Positions 13,743 to 13,782 of a stretch of 13,782 nt of DNA are shown here, piece by piece. The stretch comes from Baffinella frigidus (Eukaryota > Cryptophyceae > Cryptomonadales > Baffinellaceae). Within the stretch, counting starts at the first letter, position 1. Each line of letters opens with the position of its first letter. A program made the position numbers and the translations under genes. The notes under the pieces are model-generated. The model did not search any database. It saw nothing but the letters and a program-made list of their open reading frames with translations, and was not told the DNA's origin. The DNA is taken from assembly GCA_026770585.1 (NCBI GenBank), contig MU647236.1, positions 102,592 to 116,373 on the forward strand. The letters are read 5' to 3'.

Positions 13743-13782
13743 TCGCTTCCAACACTGCATGTAGGAAAGTGGTGCGGAAGAG
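13743..13782 (+). other. 3' flank after the stop codon
   Basis: Forty bases of presumed 3' UTR. No AATAAA or other polyadenylation motif, and no heptamers, are visible. Confidence 0.4.

Noticed and set aside
13002-13764. Minus-strand and alternative plus-strand frames in the terminal exon
   Set aside because: Very high GC content leaves all frames open. Only the frame continuing from F5/8C has domain support and the phase from exon 33.
1-13782. tRNA, rRNA, transposase or reverse transcriptase genes
   Set aside because: No cloverleaf, ribosomal or transposase/RT motif could be recognised on either strand.

Overview
The window looks like nuclear DNA of a eukaryote, probably a GC-rich unicellular alga or related protist with plant/algal-type TTTAGGG telomere repeats. 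Dinoflagellates are one candidate, but the lineage cannot be fixed from this sequence alone. The evidence is one long, intron-rich, plus-strand gene with GT-AG (and a few GC-AG) introns, very GC-rich exons, and extracellular domain types. I see no bacterial operon structure, no tRNA or rRNA, and no intact transposase.

I can assemble 34 exons (39-114 to 12717-13742) by homology between internal modules and by reading-phase bookkeeping. All 33 junctions keep one open frame of about 1549 codons ending in TGA at 13740-13742. The 5' end of the gene lies outside the window. The deduced protein is a mosaic of carbohydrate- or matrix-binding modules. In order it has: the tail of a discoidin (F5/8 type C) domain; a laminin-G/concanavalin-like domain; F5/8C; LamG-like; F5/8C; a third LamG-like domain with an Apple/PAN-like cysteine module inside it; a bulb-type mannose lectin (B-lectin) with one intact QxDxNxVxY motif; a final F5/8C; and a cysteine-rich, low-complexity C-terminal tail. 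An adhesive or glycan-binding secreted or surface protein is the natural inference. The signal peptide, if any, is outside the window.

About two thirds of the window is intron, and the introns are remarkable. Most consist of telomere-like heptamers (CCCTAAA and variants CCCCAAA, CCCGAAA, CCCAGAA, CCCTACA, CCCCTAA, AAACACC), always with the C-rich strand in the sense direction. Others are (CT)n, (GA)n/(GACA)n, a 21-bp minisatellite, an 8-bp array, a 14-bp array or a 66-bp repeat. Twenty-three of 34 exons start with GT directly after the acceptor AG. Many introns begin with a copy of the start of the next exon, or contain near-exact copies of the neighbouring exon edge. This suggests repeated intron gain or growth by duplication around AG|GT sites, including ladders of zero-length exons that could be recursive splice sites.

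Layout: 39-2395, F5/8C tail and LamG1 (split by many introns); 2654-4056, F5/8C; 4309-5606, LamG2; 6182-8786, F5/8C; 8886-9931, LamG3 with PAN insert (its 624-nt exon is uninterrupted); 10110-11525, B-lectin; 11809-13742, last F5/8C and Cys-rich tail. Nothing recognisable lies in 13743-13782.
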